In this document: one piece after another, positions 26,131 to 34,871 of the stretch
How positions within the stretch are numbered: position 1 is the first letter of the stretch
How the letters are laid out: every line of letters starts with the position of its first letter
Assembly: GCF_019711415.1 (NCBI RefSeq)
Contig: NZ_JAIGNJ010000001.1
Coordinates: 179,001-243,000, forward strand
From: Qipengyuania vesicularis
GTDB taxonomy: Bacteria > Pseudomonadota > Alphaproteobacteria > Sphingomonadales > Sphingomonadaceae
DNA: 64,000 nt
Reading direction: 5' to 3'
Notes under the pieces: generated by a model
Databases searched by the model: none
Seen by the model: the letters and a program-made list of their open reading frames with translations, nothing else
Told to the model about the DNA's origin: nothing
Made by a program: the position numbers and the translations under genes

Positions 26131-27240
26131 ATGACTGACAGCATCTACATCCGCCCCATCGGCCTCGTGCCCGGTCCGCAATCCGAGCATGGCAATGCCA
26201 TCCCTCTTGCCGGGACCATGGTTTATGCCAGCCGCTTTGCCGTGATCCTGCGCCGGGATGGCGAGATTGCCGAGCGCTGGCTCGCTGCGCCTGAAACGAT
26301 GGCGGAGGTGCTTGGCCAGCTGCCGGACGAGGTCGCTGGCGATGCGGAGCAGCAGTGGGCGAACCTCACGCTCGCGCATCCGGCGCTGGAGCTGGGCAGC
26401 CGGACCGTCCGGCTCGACCAGCCGCAGGTGATGGGCATTCTCAACGTCACGCCCGACAGCTTCAGCGATGGCGGTGCGCATGCCGATCCCGATGCTGCGC
26501 GCGAACATGCCGCGGCGATGGTGGAGGCGGGGGCAAGCATCATCGATGTGGGCGGCGAGAGCACGCGGCCCGGCGCGAAAGCCGTCTGGGAAGGCGACGA
26601 AATCGAGCGGGTCGTCCCCGCGATCGAGGCGGCCGCGGCGATGGGCGCGGCGGTCAGTATCGACACGCGCAAGGCGGCGGTGATGGAAGCCGCGCTCGAC
26701 GCGGGCGCGGTGCTGGTCAACGACGTCAGCGGGCTAACCCACGATCCGCGCAGCGCCGAGGTAATCGCCTCGCGCGGATGCCCGGTGGTGCTGATGCATG
26801 CGCCGGGAAGCGGGCAGGACCTGCACGAGGGCGGGGACTACGCCAATCCGGTGTTCGACGTCTTCGACGAGCTCCGCCGCCGCCGCGACGAGGCGCTGGA
26901 GGCGGGCATCGACGCGAGCCGCATCCTGCTCGATCCGGGTATCGGTTTCGGCAAGAGCCTCGCGGACAATCTCGCGCTCCTCAACGCGCTGCCGCTGTTC
27001 CACGCGCTCGGTCACCCGCTGATGCTGGGAGTGAGCCGCAAGCGGATGATCGGGGCGCTGTCGAACGAGGCCGACGCCGATGCACGGCTCGGCGGCAGCA
27101 TCGCCCTGGCGGTGAAGGGCATGGATGCGGGCATCCAGCTCCTGCGCGTCCATGACGTCCCCGAAACCGTCCAGGCGCGCAATGTCTGGCGCGGATTGCG
27201 CGATGCGGCGCTGACCGATTTCGGGGATCTGCCAGCATAG
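26131..27240 (+). CDS. folP: Dihydropteroate synthase
   Basis: The 369-residue protein has the DHPS core: MGILNVTPDSFSDGG (pterin/pyrophosphate site), DVGGESTRPGA, SIDTRKAAVM, VNDVSGL, LLDPGIGFGKS and the C-terminal LGVSRKRMIGAL. It joins p-aminobenzoate with hydroxymethyl-dihydropterin in folate synthesis and is the sulfonamide target. About 100 N-terminal residues precede the core, longer than the E. coli enzyme. The gene stands alone after the AT-rich spacer; other folate genes are not seen here. Confidence 0.95.
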   Translation: MTDSIYIRPIGLVPGPQSEHGNAIPLAGTMVYASRFAVILRRDGEIAERWLAAPETMAEVLGQLPDEVAGDAEQQWANLTLAHPALELGSRTVRLDQPQVMGILNVTPDSFSDGGAHADPDAAREHAAAMVEAGASIIDVGGESTRPGAKAVWEGDEIERVVPAIEAAAAMGAAVSIDTRKAAVMEAALDAGAVLVNDVSGLTHDPRSAEVIASRGCPVVLMHAPGSGQDLHEGGDYANPVFDVFDELRRRRDEALEAGIDASRILLDPGIGFGKSLADNLALLNALPLFHALGHPLMLGVSRKRMIGALSNEADADARLGGSIALAVKGMDAGIQLLRVHDVPETVQARNVWRGLRDAALTDFGDLPA

Positions 27241-27262
27241 CTGGTTGGGGGGGCTTGCCGGG

Positions 27263-28045
27263 CTAGTCCCCCGGCGAAGCAGCGCTCCCTGCCAGCAGGC
27301 CGCCGTCGAGGGTGAGCTCGGCGCCGGTCATGTAGCCGCTCTCGGTGCTGGCGAGGTAGACGCAGAGCGCGGCCACTTCCTCGACCGTGCCGAAGCGTTT
27401 CAAGGGTGTGTCCTTGACCATCGCGGCCTTGCGTTCTTCGAGATCGGGACCGTCGCCCAGCAGCGTCTCCCACATCGGGGTGAGCACGGCAGCCGGGTGG
27501 ATCGAATTGCAGCGGATCGCCCAGCCATGCTGCGCGGCGTAAAGCGCCACCGACTTGGAGTGATTGCGGATCGCCGCCTTGCTCGCCGCATAGGCCGCAG
27601 CGCCCGGAATGCCGACAATGCCCGAGCGCGAAGACATGTTGATGATCGAGCCCGCGCCCTTCGCCTTCATGGCGCGCAGGGCATAGCGGCAGCCGAGGAA
27701 GCAGCCGTCGGTGTTGACCGCGTGGACGCGGTGCCATTCCTCGAGGCTGGCGTTTTCAGGGTCGTGCGGCGCGGGGCCGTCCTCGAAGCCGGTGATCCCG
27801 GCATTGTTGACGAGGACGTCGATGGCCGGGAAGCGCTCGGCGAAGGCGTCCCAGTCGGCCTCGCTCGCGACATCGAGCTTCACGAAGTCGCAGCCCAGTT
27901 CATCGGCCGCTTTCCTACCTTCGGCCACGTCGATATCGGTCAGCACGACGCGCGCGCCTTCGTTTATGAAGGCCTTGCACACGGCCTTGCCGATGCCGCG
28001 CGCACCGCCGGTTACCACGCAGAGCGTGTCGTTCAGTTTTTGCAT
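27263..28045 (-). CDS. Short-chain dehydrogenase/reductase
   Basis: The 260-residue protein has the SDR cofactor motif TGGARGIG near residues 12-19, NNAG, the catalytic serine in NMSSRSG and YAASK. An acidic residue after the second strand (LTDID) fits NAD(H) preference. The C-terminal [10 protein letters not shown] is typical. The ATG at 28045 is used because a longer frame adds a non-homologous leader, but the ribosome-binding site is weak. The substrate is not apparent. It is convergent with folP. Confidence 0.88.
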   Translation of the reverse strand: MQKLNDTLCVVTGGARGIGKAVCKAFINEGARVVLTDIDVAEGRKAADELGCDFVKLDVASEADWDAFAERFPAIDVLVNNAGITGFEDGPAPHDPENASLEEWHRVHAVNTDGCFLGCRYALRAMKAKGAGSIINMSSRSGIVGIPGAAAYAASKAAIRNHSKSVALYAAQHGWAIRCNSIHPAAVLTPMWETLLGDGPDLEERKAAMVKDTPLKRFGTVEEVAALCVYLASTESGYMTGAELTLDGGLLAGSAASPGD

Positions 28046-28179
28046 GAGAAGTCTTTCGAGAAAATCAGGTGAGGCAGATCGGGACTCATGGTCCCGCCAG
28101 TGTATCATATCCGCCGTGGCGGTGGCCTTAGTTCACCTGACATGCTCCTCGAGATTGGCTGGCCGCGCCTATGACAGCA

Positions 28180-29592
28180 CTAGGCGGCGTTGTCGATGCC
28201 CAGTTCCTGCAGCTTGCGGTAGAGCGTCGAGCGCCCGATCCCGAGACGGCGGGCGACTTCGGTCATCTTGCCGCGATAATGGCCGATGGCGAGGCGGATG
28301 ATGTCGGCCTCGATCTCGCTCAGCGAACGGATGTGGCCGTCCTCTGCATAGAGCAGCGTGCCAAGGCCGCGCGACTTGCTCTCGCCGCGATCGGCCTCGC
28401 CGAGCAGTTCGGCAAGCTGCGGGAAACTGTGCGCGGTCAGCGCTTCGCGGCGTTCGTGGACGCAGGCGCGGAAAAGCACGGTCTGAAGCTGGCGGACGTT
28501 GCCCGGCCACTCATAAGCCTCGAGCAGCGAGAGACCGCTATCGGCGATCGAATGGTGCTTGTTGCCTTCCTGCTTGCCGAATTCGGAGAGGAAGTAGCGG
28601 ACCAGTGCCGGGATATCGCCCATGCGCTCGCGCAGGGGCGGAAGAGTGATGCGCGTAGGGGAAAGCTTCTCGAACAGCTCGGGCGAGAACTTGCCTTCGT
28701 CTACCAGCACTTCGAGGCGGCGTTCGCTGCCTGCAAGGATGCGGACATCGATGCGGAAGCCGTGGCTCGCACCGGTGGGGCGAACGATGCCGGTTTCGAG
28801 GACCGCGGCGAGGCGTTCCTGGATCTCGCGGTCGACGGTGTCGATCTCGTCGAGGATCAGCGTCCCGCCGTCGCAGATCGACAGCAGGCCTTCCTGCCGC
28901 TCGAACGCGCCCGCAAAAGCGCCTTTCTCGTGACCGAAGAGGAGAGATTCGAGCGTGTTGGCGGGCAGGCCTTCGCAATTGACCAGCTTCTTGGGGCCCT
29001 TGGACCGGGTAGAGGCGTGGTGGATGGCACGCAGCAGCATTTCCTTGCCCGTGCCGCTTTCCCCCTCGACCAGCACGTGCCCGTGACCACGCGCGGCAGT
29101 GGCTGCCTTGGCGAGGGCGGTGCGGAAGGCCGTATCGCTGCCGACCATGGCGTCGAAATCGAGGATCGGCGGCAGTTTTTCGGCCAGCGGCTGCAGCTCG
29201 TCACGCGAACTGTCGCCTCGCACCGCGCCGCGCAGCGCCAGCGCAAGGCGTTCGGGCACAACCGGCTTGATAAGATAATCGCTCGCGCCAGCGCGCATGG
29301 CCTCGACCGCCTGCAGCGGCGAGTTGGAGCCGGCGATCATGACCACCGATACTTCGCTCGCACTGCGGACCTGGCGGATGTAGTCGCAAGGATCGTCGCC
29401 CGCCACACGCTGGTCGAACAGCAGGCAATCAGCTTCGCTGCCTTCCTTGGAACCCAGCAGCTCTAGCGCTTCTTCGCAGCTTTCGGCGGTCTTCACGCGC
29501 CAGTTTTCGCGCTTTGCGAGCGACGTGATGATCCGGGCCTGCGCAGGCTCGTTATCGACCAGTATCAGCAAACGGCTCTTCTCTGTCGCCAT
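28180..29592 (-). CDS. NtrC-family sigma-54-interaction response regulator with variant GAFAGA loop
   Basis: The 470-residue protein has an N-terminal receiver with phospho-acceptor Asp60 (LLFDQRV) and Lys109 (YLIKP). One of the paired acidic residues is asparagine (VDNE, residues 12-15). An AAA+ domain carries Walker A GESGTGKE at 177-184 and Walker B LILDEID at 245-251, and a Fis-like helix-turn-helix lies near 440-463. The sigma-54 contact loop is GAFAGA (224-229) in place of GAFTGA. No histidine kinase gene is adjacent. It is divergent from the oxidase subunit IV gene. Confidence 0.9.
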   Translation of the reverse strand: MATEKSRLLILVDNEPAQARIITSLAKRENWRVKTAESCEEALELLGSKEGSEADCLLFDQRVAGDDPCDYIRQVRSASEVSVVMIAGSNSPLQAVEAMRAGASDYLIKPVVPERLALALRGAVRGDSSRDELQPLAEKLPPILDFDAMVGSDTAFRTALAKAATAARGHGHVLVEGESGTGKEMLLRAIHHASTRSKGPKKLVNCEGLPANTLESLLFGHEKGAFAGAFERQEGLLSICDGGTLILDEIDTVDREIQERLAAVLETGIVRPTGASHGFRIDVRILAGSERRLEVLVDEGKFSPELFEKLSPTRITLPPLRERMGDIPALVRYFLSEFGKQEGNKHHSIADSGLSLLEAYEWPGNVRQLQTVLFRACVHERREALTAHSFPQLAELLGEADRGESKSRGLGTLLYAEDGHIRSLSEIEADIIRLAIGHYRGKMTEVARRLGIGRSTLYRKLQELGIDNAA

Positions 29593-29788
29593 GGACGCTC
29601 ACATTCCCTTGCCCCGCGATACACGTGTCGCGCGCTTTGATTTTGCATAGCGCATGCGGGTAAATGGCGGATTAACCCCACAATTCGCGCAGGTCCAATG
29701 CTTCGAGGCAGCAGCTATGCCCTTGTCGATCCGGTCGCCGCATTCTAGACCCCCATCCGCATAACGGACAAAAGAGGGAACTGCACTT

Positions 29789-29914
29789 ATGGATTCCGCC
29801 AACGACAGGAAGGCGCACGAGAAAACCTACGGCTCCTTTATCGCCATGCTCAAGTGGGTGGTCCCGCTGCTGGCTGTCATCACCGCGGTTGTCGTCGTCC
29901 TGATTTCCGGCTGA
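29789..29914 (+). CDS. aa3-type cytochrome c oxidase subunit IV
   Basis: The 41-residue protein has an N-terminal charged segment (MDSANDRKAHEKTYGSF) and one membrane helix near residues 22-40, matching the tiny subunit IV of bacterial aa3-type oxidases (CtaH/CoxIV type). It stabilises the oxidase complex. In sphingomonads this gene commonly stands in front of the transhydrogenase genes, as here, 10 bp before pntAA. ATG at 29789 follows AGAGGGA. Confidence 0.75.
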   Translation: MDSANDRKAHEKTYGSFIAMLKWVVPLLAVITAVVVVLISG

Positions 29915-29924
29915 GCGCGGCCCT

Positions 29925-31046
29925 ATGCGGATCGCGGTGCTCAAGGAGCGTGCACCCGGTGAAAGCCGGGTCGCCATCACGCCCGAAACGGTGAAGACAT
30001 TTGCCGCTTTGGGAGCCACAATCGCGATCGAGGAGGGGGCGGGGGTTACCGCCTCCATATCCGACGAAGCCTATCGGGAGGCCGGGGCCGAAGTGGTTTC
30101 CGGCCCCAAGGCTGTCGAAGGCGCGGATATCGTGCTGGGCGTACAGGCGCCGGACGTCATGGCCCTGGCCGGGGCGAAACCGGGCGCCTGGGTGGCGGCG
30201 ACCTTCGATCCTTTCCGCAATGGCGAGCTGGTCGAGGCCTATGCCAAGGGCGGCTTCGAGGCGCTCTCGATGGAATTCATGCCGCGGATCACGCGTGCGC
30301 AGAGCATGGATGTGCTCTCCAGCCAGTCGAACCTCGCCGGTTACAAGGCGGTGCTGACCGCGGCCAACGAGTATGGCCGCGCCTTCCCGATGATGATGAC
30401 CGCCGCCGGCACGGTGCAGGCGGCGAAAGTCTTCGTTATGGGCGTGGGCGTGGCGGGCTTGCAGGCCATTGCGACCGCTAAGCGGCTGGGCGCGCAGGTG
30501 AGTGCGACTGACGTGCGCTCGGCAACCAAGGAACAGATCCAGTCGCTCGGTGCAAAACCGGTGTTTGTCGAGGAAGTGGCGGGCATCGAGGGCGAAGGTT
30601 CGGGCGGCTATGCCACCGAGATGAGCGAGGAATACCAGAAGGCGCAGGCAGAGCTGGTGAGCTCGCATATCGCCAAACAGGACATCGTCATCACCACCGC
30701 GCTGATCCCCGGCCGGCCCGCGCCGAAGCTGATTTCGGACGCGCAGATTGCAACGATGAAGCCCGGCAGCGTGATTTTCGACCTTGCCGTGGCGCAGGGC
30801 GGAAATGTGGAAGGTTCGCAACCCGACCAAACCGTCGAAAAGCACGGCGTGAAGATCGTAGGCTATTCGAACACCGCAGGGCATCTCGCCGCAGACGCTT
30901 CGGCCCTGTTCGCGCGCAATCTGTTCAACTTTCTCTCCGCCTTCTGGGACAAGGAAGCAGGCAAGCCAGTCCTCGACGAGGAAATCGGCGATGCCGTCCG
31001 CCTCACGCAGGGCGGGAAGGTCGTGAACGAGAGGCTGGCGGGTTGA
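29925..31046 (+). CDS. pntAA: NAD(P) transhydrogenase subunit alpha part 1
   Basis: The 373-residue protein is the soluble NAD(H)-binding domain I of a split proton-translocating transhydrogenase, as in Rhodospirillum. It has the N-terminal RIAVLKERAPGESRVAITP, RAQSMDVLSSQSNLAGYKAV, and the nucleotide loop MGVGVAGLQAIATA. It works with PntAB and PntB to make NADPH using the proton gradient. The gene is followed immediately by an overlapping small lipoprotein gene that is not part of the usual operon. Confidence 0.93.
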   Translation: MRIAVLKERAPGESRVAITPETVKTFAALGATIAIEEGAGVTASISDEAYREAGAEVVSGPKAVEGADIVLGVQAPDVMALAGAKPGAWVAATFDPFRNGELVEAYAKGGFEALSMEFMPRITRAQSMDVLSSQSNLAGYKAVLTAANEYGRAFPMMMTAAGTVQAAKVFVMGVGVAGLQAIATAKRLGAQVSATDVRSATKEQIQSLGAKPVFVEEVAGIEGEGSGGYATEMSEEYQKAQAELVSSHIAKQDIVITTALIPGRPAPKLISDAQIATMKPGSVIFDLAVAQGGNVEGSQPDQTVEKHGVKIVGYSNTAGHLAADASALFARNLFNFLSAFWDKEAGKPVLDEEIGDAVRLTQGGKVVNERLAG

Positions 31047-31423
31047 AAGCAGGATTGGCTTTCGTACTGCTTGTGGCATCCTGCGGTGCACCTTCGGCGG
31101 GCGGCCAATCCACGGAAGACGGTCTAAGCGACGCGTATTGGGCAATGAGAGACGCAGGCGTTTGTGCCTCGTTGGACCCGCGAACTGAAATTCGTGCCTA
31201 CTGGGAAGAGGTGGAGCGGACCGAGAACCTGTTGTTCGAGGGGTGGCGGTCCGGGTTGGGCGAAAAGCTCACGGCGGCAAAGACGTCTTGGGAGGAGGAC
31301 GATGCAGTGTCAGACAAAATCTGCCCCTTTCAGATGCAGGGCGCAGCTGAAGAACCCAGTCTCAAGCAATATGCTGAGGCAAATGACGCCATTGAGGCGG
31401 CAATAGCAGCGGAGGCTGGTTAG
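31043..31423 (+). CDS. Small lipoprotein inserted between pntAA and pntAB
   Basis: The 126-residue protein has TTG as its start at 31043, overlapping the pntAA stop (TTGA). A lipobox, LLVASC, lies at about residue 14, so it is probably a short lipoprotein with an acidic mature part (three cysteines, ICPF). Its TAG overlaps the GTG of pntAB by one base. This tight overlap with both neighbours shows co-translation. It is not normally found in this position. The function is unknown, and no known domain is recognised. Confidence 0.65.
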   Translation: MKAGLAFVLLVASCGAPSAGGQSTEDGLSDAYWAMRDAGVCASLDPRTEIRAYWEEVERTENLLFEGWRSGLGEKLTAAKTSWEEDDAVSDKICPFQMQGAAEEPSLKQYAEANDAIEAAIAAEAG

Positions 31424-31707
31424 TGGACTTCATTTCAATCCTGTCGATTTTCGTGCTGGCGTGCTTCGTCGGCTATTACGTGGTCTGGTCGGTCACGCCC
31501 GCGCTGCACACGCCGCTGATGGCGGTGACCAATGCGATTTCCTCGGTAATCATCGTCGGAGCGCTGATAGCGGCGGCGGCGGCGGATGTACCGGGGGCGA
31601 AGTGGTTGGGGCTGCTCGGTATCGTGCTCGCCAGCGTGAATATCTTCGGCGGGTTTGCGGTTACGGCGCGAATGCTCGCCATGTACAAGAAGAAGGAGAA
31701 GAAGTGA
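31423..31707 (+). CDS. pntAB: NAD(P) transhydrogenase subunit alpha part 2
   Basis: The 94-residue membrane protein has three hydrophobic helices, with VTPALHTPLMAVTNAISSVI and GLLGIVLASVNIFGGFAVT, the pattern of PntAB. It forms part of the proton channel together with the PntB membrane region. Start is GTG at 31423. The stop overlaps the pntB start (TGATG). Confidence 0.93.
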   Translation: MDFISILSIFVLACFVGYYVVWSVTPALHTPLMAVTNAISSVIIVGALIAAAAADVPGAKWLGLLGIVLASVNIFGGFAVTARMLAMYKKKEKK

Positions 31708-33281
31708 TGAAGCGCTTCCTCTCCATTCCGTCATTGCGAGGCGACGCAGTCGCCGCGGCAATCCATCGCCCTCGCGCGTGGCTAAGTGGTCGGTCGATGG
31801 ATCGCGTCGTCGCTTCGCTCCTCGCGATGACGATGCTTGTTTTTGCCACACCTGCCCATGCCGCGACCGGCGAGACGGTGAATCCGTGGGTGGCACTCGC
31901 CTATCTCGTGTCGGGCGTATTCTTCATCCTCGCGCTGCGCGGCCTGTCCTCGCCCGCGACGAGCCGGACGGGCAACCGTTTCGGCATGATCGGCATGCTG
32001 ATTGCGGTGGTGACGACGCTGGTGACGCACGACATTGCCAATATCGTCGAGATCCTGATCGCAATTGCGGTCGGTGGGGTCATAGGCCTCGTTATCGCGC
32101 GGCGCATTGCGATGACCTCAATGCCCGAGCTGGTCGCGGCGTTCCACTCGCTCGTCGGCCTTGCCGCGGTGCTGGTGGGCTGGGCAGCCTATCTCAATCC
32201 GGGAGCCTTCGGCCTGCTGACCGACACCGGCATCGGCGCGGTTTCCAAGGTCGAGATGGGTCTTGGCATTGCCATAGGGGCGATCACCTTCTCGGGCTCG
32301 GTCATCGCCTTTGCCAAGCTGTCGGGACGAATGAGCGGCTCGCCGATCCTCTTGCCTGCGCGGCACGTCATCAACCTCGGCACGCTGGCGGCGATCATCG
32401 TGTTGACGGCGCTCTTCGCCATGGCCGGACCTGCCGAGACCATGCCGCTGATCATCGCGCTGACGGTGCTCGCCTTCCTCATCGGCTTCCTGCTGATCAT
32501 TCCCATCGGCGGGGCGGATATGCCGGTCGTGGTCTCGATGCTGAACAGCTATTCGGGCTGGGCGGCGGCGGCGATGGGCTTCACGCTCGGCAATACGGCG
32601 ATGATCATCACTGGCGCGCTGGTCGGGTCCTCGGGCGCTATCCTCAGCTACATCATGTGCCGCGCGATGAACCGCAGCTTTATCTCGGTGATCGCAGGCG
32701 GGTTCGGCGCAGACGATAGCGGCGCTGGCGGCGGAGAGGCGAAGGAGCAGCGGCCCTACAAGCAGGGCAGCGCGGCCGATGCGGCCTTCATGCTCGAGCA
32801 GGCGGAAAAGGTCATCATCATCCCCGGCTACGGCATGGCAGTGGCGCAGGCGCAGCACGCGCTTCGTGAGATGGCCGACATGCTGGAGGAGAAGGGCGTG
32901 GAGGTGAAATACGCCATCCACCCCGTCGCCGGGCGGATGCCGGGGCATATGAACGTGCTGCTCGCCGAAGCGCAGGTGCCTTACGAAAACGTGTTCGAGC
33001 TGGAGGACATCAACAGCGAATTCGCGCAGGCCGATGTCGCCTTCATCATCGGCGCGAACGATGTGGTGAACCCGGCGGCCAAGACCGACAAATCATCGCC
33101 CATTTACGGCATGCCCGTGTTCGATGTGGACAAGGCCAAGCAGGTCTTCTTCATCAAGCGCTCGATGGGTGGCGTGGGCTATGCCGGGGTCGACAACGAC
33201 GTATTCTACATGGACCAGACCATGATGCTGCTGTCCGATGCCAAGAAAATGGTCGAGGAAATCGTGAAGGCGCTCGACTAA
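31707..33281 (+). CDS. pntB: NAD(P) transhydrogenase subunit beta, with repeat-derived N-terminal segment
   Basis: The 524-residue protein has the membrane part with VEILIAIAVGGVIGLVIARRIAMTSMPELVAAFHSLVGL and a C-terminal NADP(H)-binding domain III (IIPGYGMAVAQAQHALREM, IIGANDVVNPAAKTDK). Residues about 8-42 come from a palindromic repeat element inserted in frame (31730-31831). The residues before (MKRFLSI) and after (MLVFATPAHA) would together make a normal signal-like leader, so the insertion enlarges the N-terminus. ATG at 31707 is coupled to pntAB; GTG at 31704 is an alternative. Confidence 0.9.
   Translation: MKRFLSIPSLRGDAVAAAIHRPRAWLSGRSMDRVVASLLAMTMLVFATPAHAATGETVNPWVALAYLVSGVFFILALRGLSSPATSRTGNRFGMIGMLIAVVTTLVTHDIANIVEILIAIAVGGVIGLVIARRIAMTSMPELVAAFHSLVGLAAVLVGWAAYLNPGAFGLLTDTGIGAVSKVEMGLGIAIGAITFSGSVIAFAKLSGRMSGSPILLPARHVINLGTLAAIIVLTALFAMAGPAETMPLIIALTVLAFLIGFLLIIPIGGADMPVVVSMLNSYSGWAAAAMGFTLGNTAMIITGALVGSSGAILSYIMCRAMNRSFISVIAGGFGADDSGAGGGEAKEQRPYKQGSAADAAFMLEQAEKVIIIPGYGMAVAQAQHALREMADMLEEKGVEVKYAIHPVAGRMPGHMNVLLAEAQVPYENVFELEDINSEFAQADVAFIIGANDVVNPAAKTDKSSPIYGMPVFDVDKAKQVFFIKRSMGGVGYAGVDNDVFYMDQTMMLLSDAKKMVEEIVKALD
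31730..31831. repeat. 102-bp palindromic dispersed repeat within the pntB 5' coding end
   Basis: The element begins GTCATTGCGAGG and ends CTCGCGATGAC. The arms, at about 31730-31768 and 31794-31831, are imperfect reverse complements over 38 bp, with GCAATCCATCG on the left and CGATGGATCGC on the right. This is the known family of palindromic repeats in alphaproteobacteria, and the length is divisible by three, so the reading frame remains open. No second copy was found in the window. Confidence 0.8.
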
Positions 33282-33285
33282 GGCC

Positions 33286-33627
33286 ATGCGCAAGGTGCTG
33301 ATCATCATCGTCCTGCTGGCTATCGTCGGCATCGGCGCCTGGGGCTATTTCGGCGGCATCGAGCGGGTCACGGCCGGACGTATCGAGACCGCGCTGGTCG
33401 TACGCGGCGTGCCGCAACCCGTCGCAGCCTGCATGGGTACGCGGCTTTCGGAACGGCTCACGATCACCCAATTGCGCGAGCTCCAGCAGATCGGCGAGCG
33501 CGAACGCGAAGTCGGCATGCCCGCCAGCACCGTCGAGTTCCTCGAGCGCCTGCGCTCGGTCGAAGATGTCGAGCTGATCGAGGTCGTCGGCACTTCGGCA
33601 GCAATCTGTTCGTTCACCGCGGGTTAG
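33286..33627 (+). CDS. Small membrane-anchored protein of unknown function
   Basis: The 113-residue protein has one N-terminal membrane helix (residues 3-24) and a predicted periplasmic part with GVPQPVAACMGTRLSERLTI and a later cysteine near the end (AAICSF), possibly disulfide-linked. ATG at 33286 is four bases after the pntB stop, so it could be co-transcribed with the transhydrogenase. Function is not known. Confidence 0.7.
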   Translation: MRKVLIIIVLLAIVGIGAWGYFGGIERVTAGRIETALVVRGVPQPVAACMGTRLSERLTITQLRELQQIGEREREVGMPASTVEFLERLRSVEDVELIEVVGTSAAICSFTAG

Positions 33628-33683
33628 ACGCGCTTGCAATAGTTTTCCCGCTTGGCACTATGGCGGCCAAGAGGGAGAGACTC

Positions 33684-34871
33684 ATGATCCGCATTGCCAT
33701 TTCCGCCGCACTCCTCGCCAGCGCCGCCCCGGTGCTTGCCGAAACGCACAGCATCGAACCGGGCGATGGCGCGCAGGAGCGCCTGCAGGAAGCGCTGATC
33801 CTGGCCGAACCGGGCGACGAGATCGTGCTGGCCGCTGGCCGCTATCACATCACCGACGGGCTGAGCCTCGATGTCGATGGCGTGACCGTGCGCGGCGCGG
33901 GAATGGACGGAACCGTGCTCGATTTCACCGGCCAGCAAGGCGCGGGCGAGGGGCTGCTGGTCACCAGTGACAATGTCACCCTGCGTGATTTCGCGGTCGA
34001 GAACCCCAAGGGCGACGGGATCAAGTCCAAGGGCGCGGACAATATCGTCTATCACCGCATTCGCGTCACCTGGACTCGCGGTCCGCATGAGGAAAACGGC
34101 GCCTATGCGATCTATCCGGTGGAAAGCACCGGCGTGCTCGTCGACGGTGTGAAGGTGACCGGCGCCTCCGATGCGGGGATTTACGTGGGCCAGTCCAGCA
34201 AGATCACCGTGCGCAATTCGATCGCCGAAGCCAATGTAGCGGGTATCGAGATCGAGAACAGCCGCGATGCGCTGGTCGAACACAATATCGCCACGCGTAA
34301 TACCGGTGGTATATTGATTTTCGACCTGCCCAACCTTCCGGTGATGGGCGGCGGCAACGTGATCGTGCGCAACAATCTCGTGGTCGCCAATGATACGCCG
34401 AATTTCGCGCCTCCGGGCAATATCGTGGCGGGCGTGCGGCGCGGCACGGGGATCATGGTGATGGCCAATGACAATGTGCTGGTCGAAGGCAACCTGCTGT
34501 CGGGCAATCCCACCGCGCCGATCATGGTGATCGCCTATGTCCAGCCCTATGACGACGAGCGCTACAATCCGCTCCCGCGCGAAGTGGTGGTGGGCGAGAA
34601 TACGATCGAAGATGGCGGCTACGATCCGCAGCTCGACGGTGCCGATATGCTCAAGGCGGCCTTCGGCGGCGAATTGCCCCCGATCATGTGGGACGGCCTC
34701 GGCAGCCTCTATGTCAGCGGCGATACGCCCGGCTGGACGCTTGGCCTGACCGAGCAGGGCAAGGGACTGGGCGATGCGCAGCCCGCGCCGCTCGCAGCCC
34801 CCGCGCCGGCGGCTGATTTCGACGAGACCGGCATCGGTGCGCCTGCCGAGCTGGACGAGCGGCTGGGATGA
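33684..34871 (+). CDS. Exported parallel beta-helix repeat protein (TIGR03805-type)
   Basis: The 395-residue protein has a signal peptide (MIRIAISAALLASAAPVLA) and then parallel beta-helix turns with GVTVRGAGMDGTVLDF, NVTLRDFAVENPKGDGI and GIEIENSRDALVEHN. Fourteen or more turns are visible. The ATG at 33684 follows GGGAGAGACTC. The gene overlaps the diheme cytochrome gene by four bases. These two families are known to occur together, though their function is unclear. Confidence 0.85.
   Translation: MIRIAISAALLASAAPVLAETHSIEPGDGAQERLQEALILAEPGDEIVLAAGRYHITDGLSLDVDGVTVRGAGMDGTVLDFTGQQGAGEGLLVTSDNVTLRDFAVENPKGDGIKSKGADNIVYHRIRVTWTRGPHEENGAYAIYPVESTGVLVDGVKVTGASDAGIYVGQSSKITVRNSIAEANVAGIEIENSRDALVEHNIATRNTGGILIFDLPNLPVMGGGNVIVRNNLVVANDTPNFAPPGNIVAGVRRGTGIMVMANDNVLVEGNLLSGNPTAPIMVIAYVQPYDDERYNPLPREVVVGENTIEDGGYDPQLDGADMLKAAFGGELPPIMWDGLGSLYVSGDTPGWTLGLTEQGKGLGDAQPAPLAAPAPAADFDETGIGAPAELDERLG

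Noticed and set aside
25994-26134. 46-codon frame overlapping the folP start
   Set aside because: No ribosome-binding site, no recognisable features and low GC; overlap with folP start is probably chance.
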